A stretch of DNA of 64,000 bases from Ornithinimicrobium sufpigmenti (GCF_004322775.1 NZ_CP036403.1:3100001-3164000), one strand, 5' to 3'. Shown: positions 43,258 to 54,536, counted from the first letter of the stretch. The notes: generated by a model not told the origin, from the letters alone. Numbers and translations are program-made.

Positions 43258-44582
43258 CAGCGGAGGAACCCTTCGTAGTCGTGCTGCTGGAGCTGGGACT
43301 CGATCTGCTTGATGGTCTGCAGACCCACGCCCACGATGATGATGATGGAGGCGCCGCCCAGCGGGAAGTCCTGGATCTGCAGGACGTTGAAGGCGATCAG
43401 CGGGATGAGCGCCAGCCCGGCCAGGTACAGCGAGCCGGGGGTGGTGATCCGGGTGATGACGTACTGCAGGTACTCCGCCGTGGGCCGGCCGGCACGGATG
43501 CCGGGGATGAACCCGCCGTAGCGCTTCATGTTGTCGGCGACGTCGGTGGGGTTGAAGGTCACCGAGGTGTAGAAGAAGGCGAAGAAGATGATCATCGCGA
43601 CGTAGATGACCATGTAGAGCCAGTGCGTGCCCTGACCGGTCATCCCCATCGACAGGTAGCGGTCGACGAAGGTGACCCAGCCAGGCGCCTGCTCCCCCAC
43701 CGCCACGGGCCGGTTGAAGTTGGCGACCAGCATCGGCAGCATGAGGATCGAGCTGGCGAAGATGATCGGGATGACGTTGGCCATGTTCAGCTTCAGCGGG
43801 ATGTAGGTCGAGGTCCCGCCGTACTGGCGCCGCCCGATCATCCGCTTGGCGTACTGCACCGGGATCCGGCGCTGGGACTGCTCGACGTAGACGACCAGGG
43901 TCATGATCGCCAGGCCCAGCAGCATGACGAGGACGAAGGTCATCACGTCGCGCTGGAAGATCGAGGTCAGCGCGCCGGGGAAGCTGGCGGCGATGGAGAC
44001 GAAGATCAGCAGCGACATACCGTTGCCGACGCCGCGCTCGGTGATCTGCTCGCCCAGCCACATGATCAGCCCGGTGCCGGCGGTCATCGTCAGCACGATG
44101 AGCAGCATGGTGCCGATCCCGTCGTCCTGGAGCACGCGCGCGCAGGTGCCGCCGAACAGCCGCGCTGGTTCACGGGCGATGGTGACCAGGGTGGATGCCT
44201 GCAGCACCGCCAGACCGATGGTCATGTAGCGGGTGTACTGCGTCATCTTGGTCTGCCCGGCCTGGCCCTCCTTCTTCAGCTGCTCGAACCGCGGGATGAC
44301 CACGGTGAGCAGCTGGGTGATGATGGCCGCCGTGATGTACGGCATGATCCCCAGCGCGAAGATCGACAGCTGGACCATCGCCCCGCCGGAGAAGAGGTTG
44401 ACCATCCCCAGCACGTTGCCCGAGAGCTCGGCGTTGGAGAGGCACTGCTGGACCAGTCCGTAGTCGACGCCCGGGCTGGGGATGTGTGTCCCGAGCCGGT
44501 AGATCGCCATGATCGCGAGCGTGAAGAGGATCTTCGTCCGAAGATCCGGCGTCTTGAACGCACGCACGAAGGCGGAGAGCAT
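43257..44582 (-). CDS. secY: Preprotein translocase subunit SecY
   Basis: A 441-residue channel subunit with ten predicted membrane helices. It opens with LRTKILFTLAIMAIYRLGTHIPSPGVD and contains GIMPYITAAIITQLL and the plug region. The C-terminal loop is typical (KQIESQLQQHDYEGFLR). It starts 285 bp after rplO beyond a terminator, so it likely has its own promoter. It is the first gene of secY-adk-map. Confidence 0.97.
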   Translation of the reverse strand: MLSAFVRAFKTPDLRTKILFTLAIMAIYRLGTHIPSPGVDYGLVQQCLSNAELSGNVLGMVNLFSGGAMVQLSIFALGIMPYITAAIITQLLTVVIPRFEQLKKEGQAGQTKMTQYTRYMTIGLAVLQASTLVTIAREPARLFGGTCARVLQDDGIGTMLLIVLTMTAGTGLIMWLGEQITERGVGNGMSLLIFVSIAASFPGALTSIFQRDVMTFVLVMLLGLAIMTLVVYVEQSQRRIPVQYAKRMIGRRQYGGTSTYIPLKLNMANVIPIIFASSILMLPMLVANFNRPVAVGEQAPGWVTFVDRYLSMGMTGQGTHWLYMVIYVAMIIFFAFFYTSVTFNPTDVADNMKRYGGFIPGIRAGRPTAEYLQYVITRITTPGSLYLAGLALIPLIAFNVLQIQDFPLGGASIIIIVGVGLQTIKQIESQLQQHDYEGFLR

Positions 44583-44867
44583 TCAGGTCCTCCTGTGGGT
44601 CCCCTGGGTGCCACGGTCCACGAGACGGGCACCGGGGAGCGGGCATCGATCCGGATGACGATAACACCCTCGTCGGTGGGGGCGGTAAGCGTCGGTGTCT
44701 GACGAATGTGTGTGGTGCAGGTATGTCGGGCACGAAGCCGTGCCCGACGTCAGTGCGGGACCTGCGGCTCGACCCGGCGTGGTGCGCCGGGACGCGCGGG
44801 CCCGCCTGGGACGGAACAGGCCCCGGGTCGCGCGTGCGACCCGGGGCCTAGTCCGCGTTGGTGCTGC
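44583..44867 (-). other. rplO-secY spacer
   Basis: 285 bp holding the rplO terminator (44818-44849), a second hairpin (GTCGGGCAC/GTGCCCGAC near 44722-44745) and a possible -10 box (TATCGT, minus strand, near 44658-44663) for secY. No coding region is seen. Confidence 0.65.
44818..44849 (-). terminator. Terminator after rplO
   Basis: 14-bp perfect stem AGGCCCCGGGTCGC and its complement around GCGT, 19 nt after the rplO stop. It ends the S10-spc transcript before secY. Confidence 0.85.
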
Positions 44868-45356
44868 TCAGGCCTGCGTGACGGTCCCGCCGGCGGCCTG
44901 GATCTTCTCCTGGGCGGAGGTCGAGAACCGGTCTGCGGTCACGTCGACCTTCACGGAGATCTCGCCGTTGCCCAGGACCTTGACCGGCTGGCCCTTGCGG
45001 ACCGCGCCCTTGGCCACCAGGTCCGCGGGGGTGACGGTGCCACCCTCGGGGAACAGCTCGGAGAGGGTGTCGAGGTTCACGACCTGGTAGGTGGTCTTGA
45101 ACCGGTTCTTGAAGCCACGCAGCTTGGGCAGCCGCATGTGCATCGGGGTCTGGCCGCCCTCGAAGGTCGCGGGCACCTGGTAGCGGGCACTGGTGCCCTT
45201 GGTGCCGCGCCCGGCGGTCTTGCCCCGCTTACCGCCCTCACCGCGACCGACGCGGATCTTGGCGGTCTTGGCGCCGGGGGCGGGCCGGAGGTGGTGCACC
45301 TTCAGCGCGCGCCCGGGGGTGTTGTCGGCGCCGGTGGCAGAAGTCTGCTCACTCAT
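44868..45356 (-). CDS. rplO: Ribosomal protein L15
   Basis: A 162-residue late-assembly 50S protein. It shows [37 protein letters not shown] and the C-terminal AGGTVT end. A short extra N-terminal segment ([15 protein letters not shown]) precedes the fold. It starts 2 nt after rpmD. Confidence 0.98.
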   Translation of the reverse strand: MSEQTSATGADNTPGRALKVHHLRPAPGAKTAKIRVGRGEGGKRGKTAGRGTKGTSARYQVPATFEGGQTPMHMRLPKLRGFKNRFKTTYQVVNLDTLSELFPEGGTVTPADLVAKGAVRKGQPVKVLGNGEISVKVDVTADRFSTSAQEKIQAAGGTVTQA

Positions 45357-45358
45357 GG

Positions 45359-45541
45359 TCAGTCAACCTCCTCGACGGTCACCAGGTGGGCGACCGTGCG
45401 GACCATACCCCGGAACTCGGGGCGGTCCTCCTTGATGACGGTGTCACCGATCCGCTTCAGGCCCAGGCTGCGCACGGTCTCCCGGTGCATGTGCTTGGTC
45501 CCCACGGTGGACTTGATCTGGGTCACCTTGAGCTTGGCCAT
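45359..45541 (-). CDS. rpmD: Ribosomal protein L30
   Basis: A 60-residue 50S protein, [20 protein letters not shown] through to VEEVD. The ATG overlaps the rpsE stop by 1 nt (TGATG). Longer in-frame sequence upstream lies inside rpsE. Confidence 0.97.
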   Translation of the reverse strand: MAKLKVTQIKSTVGTKHMHRETVRSLGLKRIGDTVIKEDRPEFRGMVRTVAHLVTVEEVD

Positions 45542-46212
45542 CAGGCACCCGCCTTCGCCTCGGCCGCCGCGGCGGCGCGGGCCCGCAGCATCGCGGCCGG
45601 GGCCACGTGCTCCAGCGACATACCCCGACGGGCGGCGACCGCCTCCGGCTGCTCCAGGCCCTTCAGGGCGGCCACCGTGGCGTGCACGATGTTGATGGAG
45701 TTGCTGGAGCCGAGCGACTTGCTCAGCACGTCGTGGATGCCGGCGCACTCGAGCACGGCGCGCACCGGGCCACCGGCGATGACACCGGTACCCGGGCTGG
45801 CCGGCTTGAGCATGACGACGCCTGCCGCCTTCTCACCCTGGATGGGGTGCGGGATGGTGCCGGCGATGCGGGGGACGCGGAAGAAGTTCTTCTTCGCCTC
45901 CTCCACGCCCTTGGCGATGGCCGCGGGCACCTCCTTGGCCTTGCCGTAGCCGACGCCGACGGTGCCGTCGCCGTCACCCACCACGACGAGCGCGGTGAAG
46001 CTGAAGCGGCGGCCACCCTTGACGACCTTGGCCACCCGGTTGATGGTCACGACGCGCTCCAGGTACTGGTTGCGGTCGTCTTCACGGCCGCGGCCAGAAG
46101 ACCTGTCGCGGCGGTCGTTGCTGTTGCTGTCGCGGCCGCCCCGACGGTTGTCGCGGGCGCCACCGGCGGACGCTGTGTCACCGGTGCCGCGGCGCTGGAA
46201 GTCACCAGCCAT
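45541..46212 (-). CDS. rpsE: Ribosomal protein S5 with Arg/Gly-rich N-terminus
   Basis: A 223-residue protein important for decoding accuracy. The conserved domain starts near residue 50 ([20 protein letters not shown]) and includes [21 protein letters not shown]. The first 48 residues are an RGG-like, Arg/Asn/Asp/Gly-rich extension, and the C-terminus is Ala-rich. Confidence 0.97.
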   Translation of the reverse strand: MAGDFQRRGTGDTASAGGARDNRRGGRDSNSNDRRDRSSGRGREDDRNQYLERVVTINRVAKVVKGGRRFSFTALVVVGDGDGTVGVGYGKAKEVPAAIAKGVEEAKKNFFRVPRIAGTIPHPIQGEKAAGVVMLKPASPGTGVIAGGPVRAVLECAGIHDVLSKSLGSSNSINIVHATVAALKGLEQPEAVAARRGMSLEHVAPAAMLRARAAAAAEAKAGA

Positions 46213-46239
46213 AGGAATGGTTCCTCTTTCCTTGTCGGA

Positions 46240-46614
46240 TTACAGCGACAGGCCGCCCTCGCGGGCGCCCTCCGCGATCGCAGCCACGCGGCCGGCGTAG
46301 CGGTTGCCACCCCGGTCGAACACGGCGGTGTCCACGCCCAGGGCCTTGGCGCGCTCGGCGAGCAGCTCGCCCACGCGCTTGGCCTTGGCCGTCTTGTCGC
46401 CCTCGAGCGCGCGCAGGTCTGCCTCCATGGTGGACGCGGACGCGAGCGTCTTGCTCTCGGTGTCGTCGACCAGCTGGACGAAGACGTGGCGCGAGGACCG
46501 GTTGACCACCAGGCGCGGACGCGCCGGGGTGCCGGTGACCTTCTTGCGCAGCCGCAGGTGCCGCCGCTGACGGGCCGCAACCTTGGTCTTGGAGCGCTTG
46601 ACGATCTGTGCCAT
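46240..46614 (-). CDS. rplR: Ribosomal protein L18
   Basis: A 124-residue 5S rRNA-binding protein. It has [21 protein letters not shown] and the end [17 protein letters not shown]. Next to rplF with 3-nt spacing. Confidence 0.97.
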   Translation of the reverse strand: MAQIVKRSKTKVAARQRRHLRLRKKVTGTPARPRLVVNRSSRHVFVQLVDDTESKTLASASTMEADLRALEGDKTAKAKRVGELLAERAKALGVDTAVFDRGGNRYAGRVAAIAEGAREGGLSL

Positions 46615-46617
46615 GGC

Positions 46618-47157
46618 TTACTTACCAGCCTTTCCGACCTTGCGGCGGATGTGCTCACCCTCGTAGCGCACGCCCTTGCCCTTGTACGGGTCGGGCTTAC
46701 GCAGCTTGCGGATGTTCGCAGCGACCTCGCCGACCTGCTGCTTGTCGATGCCCGTGATCGAGAACCGGGTGGGGTTCTCGACCTGGAAGGTGATGCCCTC
46801 CGGGGCCTTGATCGTGATGGGGTGGCTGTAGCCGAGCGCGAACTCCAGGTCGCTGCCCTTGGCCACCACGCGGTAACCGGTGCCGTGGATCTCCAGCTTC
46901 TTGGTGTAACCGTTGGTCACACCCTCGACCATGTTGGCGATGAGGCTGCGGGTCAGACCGTGGCGGGCGCGGGACTCGCGCTCGTCGTTGGGCCGGCTGA
47001 CCTGCACGGTGCCGTCCTCGCCCTTGCCGACGGAGATGGGCTGGGCCACGTTCAGCGCCAGCTGGCCCTTGGGCCCCTTGACCGTGACGGTCGCGCCGTC
47101 GATGGCCACGTCCACACCGGAGGGGATGGTGATCGGAAGTCGTCCAATACGAGACAT
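46618..47157 (-). CDS. rplF: Ribosomal protein L6
   Basis: A 179-residue two-domain protein near the factor-binding centre. It begins [20 protein letters not shown] and ends with the conserved [24 protein letters not shown]. Confidence 0.98.
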   Translation of the reverse strand: MSRIGRLPITIPSGVDVAIDGATVTVKGPKGQLALNVAQPISVGKGEDGTVQVSRPNDERESRARHGLTRSLIANMVEGVTNGYTKKLEIHGTGYRVVAKGSDLEFALGYSHPITIKAPEGITFQVENPTRFSITGIDKQQVGEVAANIRKLRKPDPYKGKGVRYEGEHIRRKVGKAGK

Positions 47158-47179
47158 ATCTAGTTCAGCTCCTTCCAGG

Positions 47180-47578
47180 TCACCAGACGTAGGCGAGCAC
47201 TTCGCCGCCGACGCCCTTGGCGGCTGCCTGGCGGTCGGTGAGCAGGCCGGAGGACGTGGAGATGATCGCCACGCCCAGGCCGCCCAGCACGCGGGGCAGG
47301 TTGGTGGACTTCGCGTAGACGCGCAGGCCGGGCTTGGACACCCGGCGCACGCCCGCGATCGAACGCTCGCGGTTCGGACCGTACTTCAGGTCGATGGTCA
47401 GCGTGCTGCCGACCTCGGCGTCCTGCGTGGTCCAGGAGGCGATGTAGCCCTCCGCCTTGAGGATGTCGGCGATGTTCGCCTTCAGCTTGGAGTACGGCAT
47501 GGAGACCTGGTCCTTGTGCGCCGAGTTGGCGTTCCGGATCCGCGTCAGCATGTCCGCGATCGGGTCGGTCATGGTCAT
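47180..47578 (-). CDS. rpsH: Ribosomal protein S8
   Basis: A 132-residue 16S-binding protein. It begins [20 protein letters not shown] and ends [27 protein letters not shown]. It lies between rpsN and rplF. Confidence 0.98.
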   Translation of the reverse strand: MTMTDPIADMLTRIRNANSAHKDQVSMPYSKLKANIADILKAEGYIASWTTQDAEVGSTLTIDLKYGPNRERSIAGVRRVSKPGLRVYAKSTNLPRVLGGLGVAIISTSSGLLTDRQAAAKGVGGEVLAYVW

Positions 47579-47702
47579 GGGGCTTCGTGCCCTTTCTCAT
47601 CGCGGTTTCCCCCGGGACCCTCAGGGCCCGGGCGACCTTCGATGGTCAGGATGGTTCTGGCTTCGGTGGTGGGGTGGGTATGCCGTGCGCGCAGCAGGCT
47701 GC

Positions 47703-47888
47703 TCACCAGCTGGACTTGGTCACGCCGGGCAGCTCGCCGCGGTGGGCCATCTCCCGCAGGCAGATCCGGCACAGGCCGAACTTGCGGTAGACCGAGTGCG
47801 GACGGCCGCAGCGCTGGCAGCGGGTGTAGCCACGAACCTTGAACTTCGGCTTGCGGTTGGCCTTGTTGATCAGAGCGGTCTTCGCCAT
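47703..47888 (-). CDS. rpsN: Ribosomal protein S14, zinc type
   Basis: A 61-residue protein with CxxC pairs in [11 protein letters not shown] and LCRICLRE. It is the short zinc-binding S14 (C-plus) of the spc operon. It starts 4 nt after rplE. Confidence 0.98.
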   Translation of the reverse strand: MAKTALINKANRKPKFKVRGYTRCQRCGRPHSVYRKFGLCRICLREMAHRGELPGVTKSSW

Positions 47889-47892
47889 CGGC

Positions 47893-48501
47893 TCAGTTCT
47901 CCTTGAACGGGAAGCCCAGACGCTTCAGCAGCGCCCGGCCCTCGTCGTCGTTCTTCGCGGTGGTGACGACCGTGATGTCCATGCCGCGGACCCGGTCGAT
48001 CTTGTCCTGGTCGATCTCGTGGAACATGGACTGCTCGTTGAGACCGAAGGTGTAGTTGCCGTTGCCGTCGAACTGCCGCGGCGAGAGGCCGCGGAAGTCA
48101 CGGATACGGGGCAGCGCCAGGGACAGCAGGCGGTCCAGGAACTCCCACATCCGGTCGCCGCGCAGGGTGACGTGTGCACCGATCGGCATGCCCTCGCGCA
48201 GCTTGAACTGCGCGATGGACTTGCGGGCCTTGGTGACCGCCGGCTTCTGGCCGGTGATGGTGGCCAGGTCGCGGATGGCGCCCTCGATGAGCTTGCTGTC
48301 GCGAGCGGCCTCGCCGACACCCATGTTCACCGTGATCTTGACCAGGCCGGGGACCTGCATCACGTTGCCGTGGCCGAACTCGGCCTGCAGGGCGGGCTTG
48401 ATCTCCTCGTGGTAGCGCGCCTTGAGCCGCGGGGCGGCAGGCGTGCCGTGGGTGCTCGTCTCGGTGCCCGTCTCGGGGCTGATCGTCTCGGTCATGCTCA
48501 C
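47893..48501 (-). CDS. rplE: Ribosomal protein L5
   Basis: A 202-residue 5S rRNA-binding protein. The fold runs from [22 protein letters not shown] to [30 protein letters not shown] 48501 overlaps the rplX stop (GTGA), but ATG 48495, two codons in, has better spacing from AAGGAC and is a real alternative. Confidence 0.96.
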   Translation of the reverse strand: MSMTETISPETGTETSTHGTPAAPRLKARYHEEIKPALQAEFGHGNVMQVPGLVKITVNMGVGEAARDSKLIEGAIRDLATITGQKPAVTKARKSIAQFKLREGMPIGAHVTLRGDRMWEFLDRLLSLALPRIRDFRGLSPRQFDGNGNYTFGLNEQSMFHEIDQDKIDRVRGMDITVVTTAKNDDEGRALLKRLGFPFKEN

Positions 48502-48842
48502 AGGTCCTTACCCGAGCGCACCGCGACGCGGGTGCGCACAGTCTTGTTGCGGCCATCGCGCTCGACGGTCTCGACGCGGGTCCTGGTCCGGGTCGGCGTC
48601 TTGGTCTCCGGGTCGACCACCATCACGTTGGACACGTGGATGGGGGCCTCCTGGACCTGGATGCCGCCGGTGTTCACACCACGGTCGCCACCGGCACGGG
48701 TGTGCTTGGTGATGCGGTTGACACCCTCGACCAGGACGCGGTCGGTCTCGCGGTAGACCGCGATGACGCGACCCTGCAGACCCTTGTCCTTGCCGGCGAT
48801 GACCTGCACGAGGTCATTCTTCTTGATCTTCATCTTCGCCAT
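48498..48842 (-). CDS. rplX: Ribosomal protein L24
   Basis: A 114-residue assembly initiator of the 50S subunit with a KOW motif ([22 protein letters not shown]). Gene order rplN-rplX-rplE is standard. Confidence 0.97.
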   Translation of the reverse strand: MAKMKIKKNDLVQVIAGKDKGLQGRVIAVYRETDRVLVEGVNRITKHTRAGGDRGVNTGGIQVQEAPIHVSNVMVVDPETKTPTRTRTRVETVERDGRNKTVRTRVAVRSGKDL

Positions 48843-48845
48843 GGC

Positions 48846-49214
48846 TCAGATCACCTCCGGCGCGAGCGAAACGATCTTCATGAATCGCTTGTCGCGCAGC
48901 TCACGACCCACCGGGCCGAAGATACGGGTGCCGCGGGGGTCACCGTCGGTCTTGAGGATGACCGCGGCATTCTCGTCAAAACGGATGTAGCTACCGTCGG
49001 GGCGACGGCGCTCCTTCTTGGTGCGCACGATGACAGCCTTGACGACGTCGCCCTTCTTGACGTTGCCGCCGGGGATGGCGTCCTTCACGGTCGCCACGAT
49101 GGTGTCACCGATGCCCGCGTAGCGGCGGCCGGAACCGCCGAGCACGCGGATGCACAGGATCTCCTTGGCACCGGTGTTGTCGGCGACGCGCAGTCGCGAC
49201 TCCTGCTGGATCAC
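48846..49214 (-). CDS. rplN: Ribosomal protein L14
   Basis: A 122-residue intersubunit bridge protein starting [19 protein letters not shown] and ending [19 protein letters not shown]. It follows a 183-bp spacer after rpsQ with two hairpins, so it may be transcribed at a different level from the S10 part. Confidence 0.98.
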   Translation of the reverse strand: MIQQESRLRVADNTGAKEILCIRVLGGSGRRYAGIGDTIVATVKDAIPGGNVKKGDVVKAVIVRTKKERRRPDGSYIRFDENAAVILKTDGDPRGTRIFGPVGRELRDKRFMKIVSLAPEVI

Positions 49215-49339
49215 AGTTCGTTCTCCTACTGCCGGCGGGTTCTCGTCCCGGTGACCGGGGCGAGCCTTGCCGAACGTCGTGGATTGGTATGGCGTTATGC
49301 CGGTGTGTTCGTGCCCCTCGCCCCAGCCTGTCGGTGGGT

Positions 49340-49390
49340 CCGGGGGGCGGAGCCCTCCGGTGGGGGGTACCCGGGGGCGAAGCCCCCGGG
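49340..49390. repeat. Two mini-hairpins in the rpsQ-rplN spacer
   Basis: An imperfect hairpin at 49340-49360 (CCGGGGGGC-GGA-GCCCTCCGG) and a perfect one at 49370-49390 (CCCGGGGGC, GAA, GCCCCCGGG). They match the mini-hairpin family. Confidence 0.8.
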
Positions 49391-49397
49391 CGAGGTG

Positions 49398-49781
49398 TTA
49401 CTTGGCCTTCTCCAGGATGTCCACCAGACGCCAGCGCTTGGTGGCGCTCAGCGGGCGGGTCTCCATGATCAGGACGCGGTCACCGACGCCGGCCGCGTTG
49501 GCCTCGTCGTGCACCTTGACCTTCTCGCTGCGGCGCAGGACCTTGCCGTACAGCGCGTGCTTGACGCGGTCCTCCACCATGACGGTGATGGTCTTGTCCA
49601 TCTTGTCGCTGACCACGTAACCCTGGCGGGTCTTGCGGTAGTTACGGTCGCCGCCGTGGCCCAGCGAAGCCTCGCTGGCCTCGTGCGCGACGTGGGTGCT
49701 GGTCTCGGTGGAAGTCTCGGTGGCTGCGGTCTCCTGCGAGTCCACCTCGACCTCGGGGTTCTCGGTCGTGTTCTGGCTCAT
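49398..49781 (-). CDS. rpsQ: Ribosomal protein S17 with N-terminal extension
   Basis: A 127-residue 16S-binding protein. The S17 fold starts near residue 45 ([22 protein letters not shown]). The first 44 residues are a Thr/Glu/Ser-rich extension. Confidence 0.97.
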   Translation of the reverse strand: MSQNTTENPEVEVDSQETAATETSTETSTHVAHEASEASLGHGGDRNYRKTRQGYVVSDKMDKTITVMVEDRVKHALYGKVLRRSEKVKVHDEANAAGVGDRVLIMETRPLSATKRWRLVDILEKAK

Positions 49782-49783
49782 CC

Positions 49784-50065
49784 TCAGCCCACCTTCTCGT
49801 TCTCGTCCGCGCTCGCTTCGGCGCTGTCATCGGCGCCCTGGGGGGCCCGGCCGATACCGAGCTCACGCTCGCGCATCTCGGTGTAGATGCGCGCGATGTC
49901 CTTCTTGACCGCGCGCAGGCGGCCGTGGCTCTCCAGCTGGCCGGTGGCCGACTGGAAGCGCAGGTTGAACAGCTCCTTCTTGGCCTCGACCAGGGCGTCC
50001 GCGAGCGGACCGTCCTCGAGACCGCGCAGCTGCTCGGGGGTCAGGTTCTTGGAACCGACTGCCAT
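49784..50065 (-). CDS. rpmC: Ribosomal protein L29
   Basis: A 93-residue protein at the exit-tunnel rim. It has [25 protein letters not shown] and [17 protein letters not shown]. The acidic tail (about 75-93) is an extension. It overlaps rplP by 1 nt. Confidence 0.96.
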   Translation of the reverse strand: MAVGSKNLTPEQLRGLEDGPLADALVEAKKELFNLRFQSATGQLESHGRLRAVKKDIARIYTEMRERELGIGRAPQGADDSAEASADENEKVG

Positions 50066-50484
50066 CAGATGTCACCACCCTCACGCGTGACGAAACGGGT
50101 CTTCATGGGGAGCTTGTGCTGCGCCAGGCGCATGGCCTCGCGAGCGACCTCCTCGGTGACGCCGGAGAGCTCGAACATGACGCGTCCGGGCTTGACGTTG
50201 GCCACCCACCACTCGGGGGAGCCCTTACCCGAACCCATGCGGGTCTCGGCCGGCTTCTTGGTCAGCGGGCGGTCGGGGTAGATGTTGATCCACACCTTGC
50301 CACCACGCTTGATGTAGCGGGTCATCGCGATACGCGCGGACTCGATCTGCCGGTTGGTGATGTAGGCCGGCGCGAGCGCCTGGATGCCGTAGTCACCGAA
50401 CGCCAGCGCGGTGCCGCCCTTGGCCATGCCGGAGCGGCCGGGGTGGTGCTGCTTGCGGTGCTTGACGCGACGGGGAATCAACAT
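50065..50484 (-). CDS. rplP: Ribosomal protein L16
   Basis: A 139-residue protein at the A-site/peptidyl-transferase region. It starts [24 protein letters not shown] and has [28 protein letters not shown] overlap with rpsC. Confidence 0.98.
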   Translation of the reverse strand: MLIPRRVKHRKQHHPGRSGMAKGGTALAFGDYGIQALAPAYITNRQIESARIAMTRYIKRGGKVWINIYPDRPLTKKPAETRMGSGKGSPEWWVANVKPGRVMFELSGVTEEVAREAMRLAQHKLPMKTRFVTREGGDI

Positions 50485-51311
50485 CAGGACTGCTCTCCCT
50501 CGGTGGTAGCAGGAGCGGCGGCGGCCGGAGCACCGGAGGCCGGGGCCTCGTCGCGACGCGGCGCACGGCCGCGACGCTCGCCACGCTCAGCGCGCGGGCC
50601 ACGGTCCCCACGACCGCCGCGGCGGTCGCCACGGCTGCCGGCGGACTGGGCCTCTTCGCGGGCCAGCTCCTTGGCGGTCAGGTCACCCTTGTAGATCCAG
50701 ACCTTCACGCCGATCCGGCCGAAGGTGGTCTTGGCCTCGTAGAAGCCGTAGTCGATGTTCGCGCGCAGGGTGTGCAGCGGCACGCGGCCCTCGCGGTAGA
50801 ACTCCGACCGGGACATCTCGGCGCCGCCGAGACGACCGGAGCACTGGATCCGGATGCCCTTGGCACCGGCGCGCAGCGCGGACTGCATACCCTTGCGCAT
50901 CGCGCGCCGGAAGGTGACGCGGGCGGCGAGCTGCTCGGCGATGCCCTGGGCGACCAGCTGGGCGTCCACCTCGGGGTTCTTCACCTCGAGGATGTTCAGC
51001 TGGACCTGCTTGGCGGTCAGCTTCTCCAGCGCGCTGCGCAGGCGGTCGGCCTCCGCGCCGCGACGGCCGATGACGATGCCCGGCCGGGCGGTGTGGATGT
51101 CGACGCGGACCCGGTCACGGGTGCGCTCGATCTCGACCTTGGAGATGCCGGCGCGGTCCATGCCGGTGGAGAGGAGCTCGCGGATCGCGACATCCTCCTT
51201 GACGTAGTCGCGGTAACGCTGACCCGGCTTGGTCGAGTCGGCGAACCAGCGGCTGCGGTGGTCGGTGGTGATGCCGAGGCGGTAGCCGTTCGGGTTGATC
51301 TTCTGCCCCAT
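50484..51311 (-). CDS. rpsC: Ribosomal protein S3
   Basis: A 275-residue protein of the mRNA entry channel. The KH domain ([41 protein letters not shown]) and C-terminal domain are intact to about residue 215. The final roughly 60 residues are Arg/Gly/Ala-rich ([21 protein letters not shown]). Confidence 0.97.
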   Translation of the reverse strand: MGQKINPNGYRLGITTDHRSRWFADSTKPGQRYRDYVKEDVAIRELLSTGMDRAGISKVEIERTRDRVRVDIHTARPGIVIGRRGAEADRLRSALEKLTAKQVQLNILEVKNPEVDAQLVAQGIAEQLAARVTFRRAMRKGMQSALRAGAKGIRIQCSGRLGGAEMSRSEFYREGRVPLHTLRANIDYGFYEAKTTFGRIGVKVWIYKGDLTAKELAREEAQSAGSRGDRRGGRGDRGPRAERGERRGRAPRRDEAPASGAPAAAAPATTEGEQS

Positions 51312-51691
51312 CAGCGGGCACCTCCCTTGGCGGTGGTCTTGCGGGGACGCTCAGCGAGCACCACGGTGATGTGGCTCGTGCGCTTGTTGATGCGGCTGGC
51401 GCGGCCCTGGGCGCGCGGCCGGAACCGCTTCATGGTGGGGCCCTCGTCGACGAACGCCTCCTGGACGAACAGGTCCGCCTCGTCGAAGGCGGTGCCGTGC
51501 TGGTCCGCGGCGAAACGGGCGTTGGCCACCGCGCTGTTGAGGACCTTGAGCACCGGCTCGCTGGCGCTCTGCGGGGCGAACCGCATCAACGCCTGCGCCT
51601 CCGGGACGGACTTGCCCCGGATGAGGTCCACGACGCGCCGGGACTTCATCGGCGTCACGCGGACGTACCGCGCCACGGCCTTGGCTTCCAT
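51311..51691 (-). CDS. rplV: Ribosomal protein L22
   Basis: A 126-residue protein lining the exit tunnel. It starts [27 protein letters not shown] chose ATG 51691 because AAGGA precedes it at good spacing. A start at 51718 overlapping the rpsS stop (TGATG) would add nine residues and cannot be excluded. Confidence 0.95.
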   Translation of the reverse strand: MEAKAVARYVRVTPMKSRRVVDLIRGKSVPEAQALMRFAPQSASEPVLKVLNSAVANARFAADQHGTAFDEADLFVQEAFVDEGPTMKRFRPRAQGRASRINKRTSHITVVLAERPRKTTAKGGAR

Positions 51692-51717
51692 GGTGTTTCC
51701 TTCGGTCTGGGTAGTCA

Positions 51718-51999
51718 TCAGCGACGGCGACCCTTCTTGTCGTCCTTCTCGTGACCCTTGAACGTGCGGGTCGGAGCGAACTCACCGAGCTTGTGGCCGA
51801 CCATCGACTCGGTCACGAAGACCGGGACGTGCTTGCGGCCGTCGTGCACGGCCAGGGTGTGGCCGAGCATGTCGGGGGTGATCATCGACCGGCGGGACCA
51901 GGTCTTGATGACGTTCTTGGTGCCGGCCTCGTTCTGCGCGTCCACCTTCTTGACGAGGTGGTCATCGACGAACGGGCCCTTCTTCAGGCTGCGAGGCAT
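51718..51999 (-). CDS. rpsS: Ribosomal protein S19
   Basis: A 93-residue 30S head protein. It starts [21 protein letters not shown], with [23 protein letters not shown]. Confidence 0.98.
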   Translation of the reverse strand: MPRSLKKGPFVDDHLVKKVDAQNEAGTKNVIKTWSRRSMITPDMLGHTLAVHDGRKHVPVFVTESMVGHKLGEFAPTRTFKGHEKDDKKGRRR

Positions 52000-52017
52000 T
52001 GTTGTCTAACTCCCTGC

Positions 52018-52854
52018 TCAGCGCTTCTTGCCGGTCCGGCGACGACGCACGATGAGGTTGTCGCTCGGCTTGTTGGGCTTACGGGTGCGGCCTTCTTTCT
52101 GGCCCCAGGGGCTCACCGGGTGACGCCCACCGGAGGTGCGGCCCTCGCCACCACCGTGCGGGTGGTCGATCGGGTTCATCACCACACCACGCACGCTGGG
52201 GCGCTTGCCCTTCCAGCGCATGCGGCCGGCCTTGCCCCAGTTGATGTTGCTCTGCTCGGCGTTGCCGACCTCGCCGATCGTGGCGCGGCAGCGTGCGTCG
52301 ACGTTGCGGATCTCACCGGAGGGCATGCGCAGCTGAGCCATCGCGCCCTCCTTGGCGACCAGCTGCACGCGGGCGCCGGCGGAGCGGGCGATCTTGGCTC
52401 CACCGCCGGGGCGCAGCTCGATCGCGTGCACGACCGTACCGACCGGGATGTTGCGCAGCGGCAGGTTGTTGCCCACCTTGATGTCCGCGGATGGGCCGTT
52501 CTCGACCACGTCGCCCTGCTTGAGCCGGTTCGGCGCGATGATGTAACGCTTCTCGCCGTCGGTGTAGTGCAGCAGCGCGATGCGTGCCGTCCGGTTGGGG
52601 TCGTACTCGATGTGCGCGACCTTGGCGTTGACGCCGTCCTTGTCCGCCCGGCGGAAGTCGATGACGCGGTAGGCACGCTTGTGCCCGCCACCGATATGCC
52701 GGGTGGTGATGCGCCCGGAGGCGTTGCGGCCACCAGACTTGGACAGCGGCTTGACCAGCGACTTCTCCGGGGTGGTGCGGGTCACCTCGACGAAGTCGGC
52801 CACGCTGCTGCCGCGACGCCCAGGCGTCGTCGGCTTGTACTTGCGAATAGCCAT
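52018..52854 (-). CDS. rplB: Ribosomal protein L2
   Basis: A 278-residue protein needed for subunit joining and peptidyl transfer. It starts [18 protein letters not shown] and has the conserved end [29 protein letters not shown] with the functional His. Confidence 0.98.
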   Translation of the reverse strand: MAIRKYKPTTPGRRGSSVADFVEVTRTTPEKSLVKPLSKSGGRNASGRITTRHIGGGHKRAYRVIDFRRADKDGVNAKVAHIEYDPNRTARIALLHYTDGEKRYIIAPNRLKQGDVVENGPSADIKVGNNLPLRNIPVGTVVHAIELRPGGGAKIARSAGARVQLVAKEGAMAQLRMPSGEIRNVDARCRATIGEVGNAEQSNINWGKAGRMRWKGKRPSVRGVVMNPIDHPHGGGEGRTSGGRHPVSPWGQKEGRTRKPNKPSDNLIVRRRRTGKKR

Positions 52855-52882
52855 GTCTAAAAGTTCCTCTACTCGTCCAGGC

Positions 52883-53191
52883 TCAGAGCGTGCCGAAGAT
52901 GTCGATGGTGCCCTCGCGCAGCGTCACGATGGCGCGCTTGGTGTCCTTGCGCTTGCCCGTGCCGAAGCGGGTCCGACGGGTCTTGCCCGGCCGGTTGAGG
53001 GTGTGGACCGACTCGACCTTGACCCCGAAGATGCTCTCCACGGCCCGCTTGATCTCGGACTTGTTCGACCGGGGGTCCACCACGAAGGTGTACTTGCCCT
53101 GGTCGAGCAGCGCGTAGGACTTCTCGGAGACGACCGGCGAGAGCAAGATGTCGCGCGGGTCCTTGCTGGTGTTGAAGGCTGCGGTGCTCAC
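52883..53191 (-). CDS. rplW: Ribosomal protein L23
   Basis: A 102-residue exit-tunnel protein that docks SRP and trigger factor. It contains [25 protein letters not shown]. Overlaps rplD by 4 nt. Confidence 0.97.
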   Translation of the reverse strand: MSTAAFNTSKDPRDILLSPVVSEKSYALLDQGKYTFVVDPRSNKSEIKRAVESIFGVKVESVHTLNRPGKTRRTRFGTGKRKDTKRAIVTLREGTIDIFGTL

Positions 53192-53859
53192 TTGCTCTCC
53201 TCCTCGGCCTGGGTGGTGGCGCGGGTCCCGCGCGCACCAGACAGGTAGGCGTCCAGGGCGGCCTCGGTGAAGACCACGTCGTCGGCGCAGAGCACGTCGT
53301 AGGTGTTCAGCTGGTCGGCGAACAGCACGTGCACCTGCTCCAGGTTGCGCACGCTGCGCAGGCCGACCTCGTCCGCGCGGTCCAGGACCACGAGGAAGTT
53401 GGGCCGGTCGGACAGGGCGGCGATCGCGGTCCAGGCGGTCTTGGTGGAGGGGGTGTCCCCCTCGACCAGTGCGCTGAGGACGTGGATGCGGCCGTGGCGG
53501 GCCCGGTCGGAGAGGGCACCGCGCAGGGCGGCGGCCTTCATCTTCTTGGGGGTCCGCTGGCTGTAGTCGCGCGGCTGCGGGCCGTGGACGACGCCACCGC
53601 CGGCGAACTGCGGGGCGCGGGTCGAGCCCTGGCGGGCGCGGCCGGTGCCCTTCTGGCGGTACGGCTTGCGCCCACCGCCACGGACCTCGCCGCGGGTCTT
53701 GGTCGAGTGGGTGCCCTGGCGGGCCGCGGCCAGCTGGGCCACGACGACCTGGTGGATCAGCGGCACGTTGGTCTGCACGTCGAAGATCTCGGCGGGCAGG
53801 TCCACGGTGCCGGCGTCACCGCCGGTGGGCGTGTGTACGGAGATGGTGGGAAGTGACAT
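53188..53859 (-). CDS. rplD: Ribosomal protein L4
   Basis: A 223-residue exit-tunnel protein. The loop motif [30 protein letters not shown] is diagnostic. ATG 53859 starts [13 protein letters not shown], 7 nt after rplC; longer in-frame sequence lies within rplC. Confidence 0.97.
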   Translation of the reverse strand: MSLPTISVHTPTGGDAGTVDLPAEIFDVQTNVPLIHQVVVAQLAAARQGTHSTKTRGEVRGGGRKPYRQKGTGRARQGSTRAPQFAGGGVVHGPQPRDYSQRTPKKMKAAALRGALSDRARHGRIHVLSALVEGDTPSTKTAWTAIAALSDRPNFLVVLDRADEVGLRSVRNLEQVHVLFADQLNTYDVLCADDVVFTEAALDAYLSGARGTRATTQAEEESK

Positions 53860-53866
53860 AGGAGGC

Positions 53867-54523
53867 TCACGCACCCTTCGCGGCCGTGCGCACGAGGACG
53901 ACGCTGCCTCGGGGGCCGGGGACGGCACCCTTGATCAGCAGTAGGCCCTTCTCGGCGTCCACGGCGTGGACGGTCAGGTTCGGGGTGGTCTGGCGCACGC
54001 CGCCCATCCGGCCCGCCATCCGCATGCCCTTGAACACGCGGCCGGGGGTGGAGGCGCCGCCGATGGAACCGGGCTTGCGGTGGTTGCGGTGGGAGCCGTG
54101 CGAGGCCGAGACACCGGCGAAGTTGTGGCGCTTCATCACACCGGCGAAGCCCTTGCCCTTGGTGGTGCCGGTGACGTCGACCGTCTGGCCGTCCTCGAAG
54201 ACGTCAGCCGTGATCTCCTGGCCCAGCTCGTAGGTCTCGGCGTCGGCGGTGCGCAGCTCCACCACGTGGCGGCGGGGGGTGACCCCCACCTTGGCGAAGT
54301 GGCCCTTCAGCGGCTGGGTGACCTTGCGGGGGTCGATCGCACCGAAGGCGATCTGCACCGCGTTGTACCCGTCGGTCTCGGCGTTGCGCAACTGGGTCAC
54401 GACGGCCGGCCCGGCCTTGATCACGGTGACGGGGACGAGGCGGTTGTCCGCGTCCCACACCTGGGTCATGCCGAGCTTTTCGCCGAGGATGCCCTTGACG
54501 CTGCGCTCTGTCGTAGCAGTCAT
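53867..54523 (-). CDS. rplC: Ribosomal protein L3
   Basis: A 218-residue protein near the peptidyl-transferase centre. It has [24 protein letters not shown] and [33 protein letters not shown]. Confidence 0.98.
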   Translation of the reverse strand: MTATTERSVKGILGEKLGMTQVWDADNRLVPVTVIKAGPAVVTQLRNAETDGYNAVQIAFGAIDPRKVTQPLKGHFAKVGVTPRRHVVELRTADAETYELGQEITADVFEDGQTVDVTGTTKGKGFAGVMKRHNFAGVSASHGSHRNHRKPGSIGGASTPGRVFKGMRMAGRMGGVRQTTPNLTVHAVDAEKGLLLIKGAVPGPRGSVVLVRTAAKGA

Positions 54524-54536
54524 TGGTCTGTGGTCC

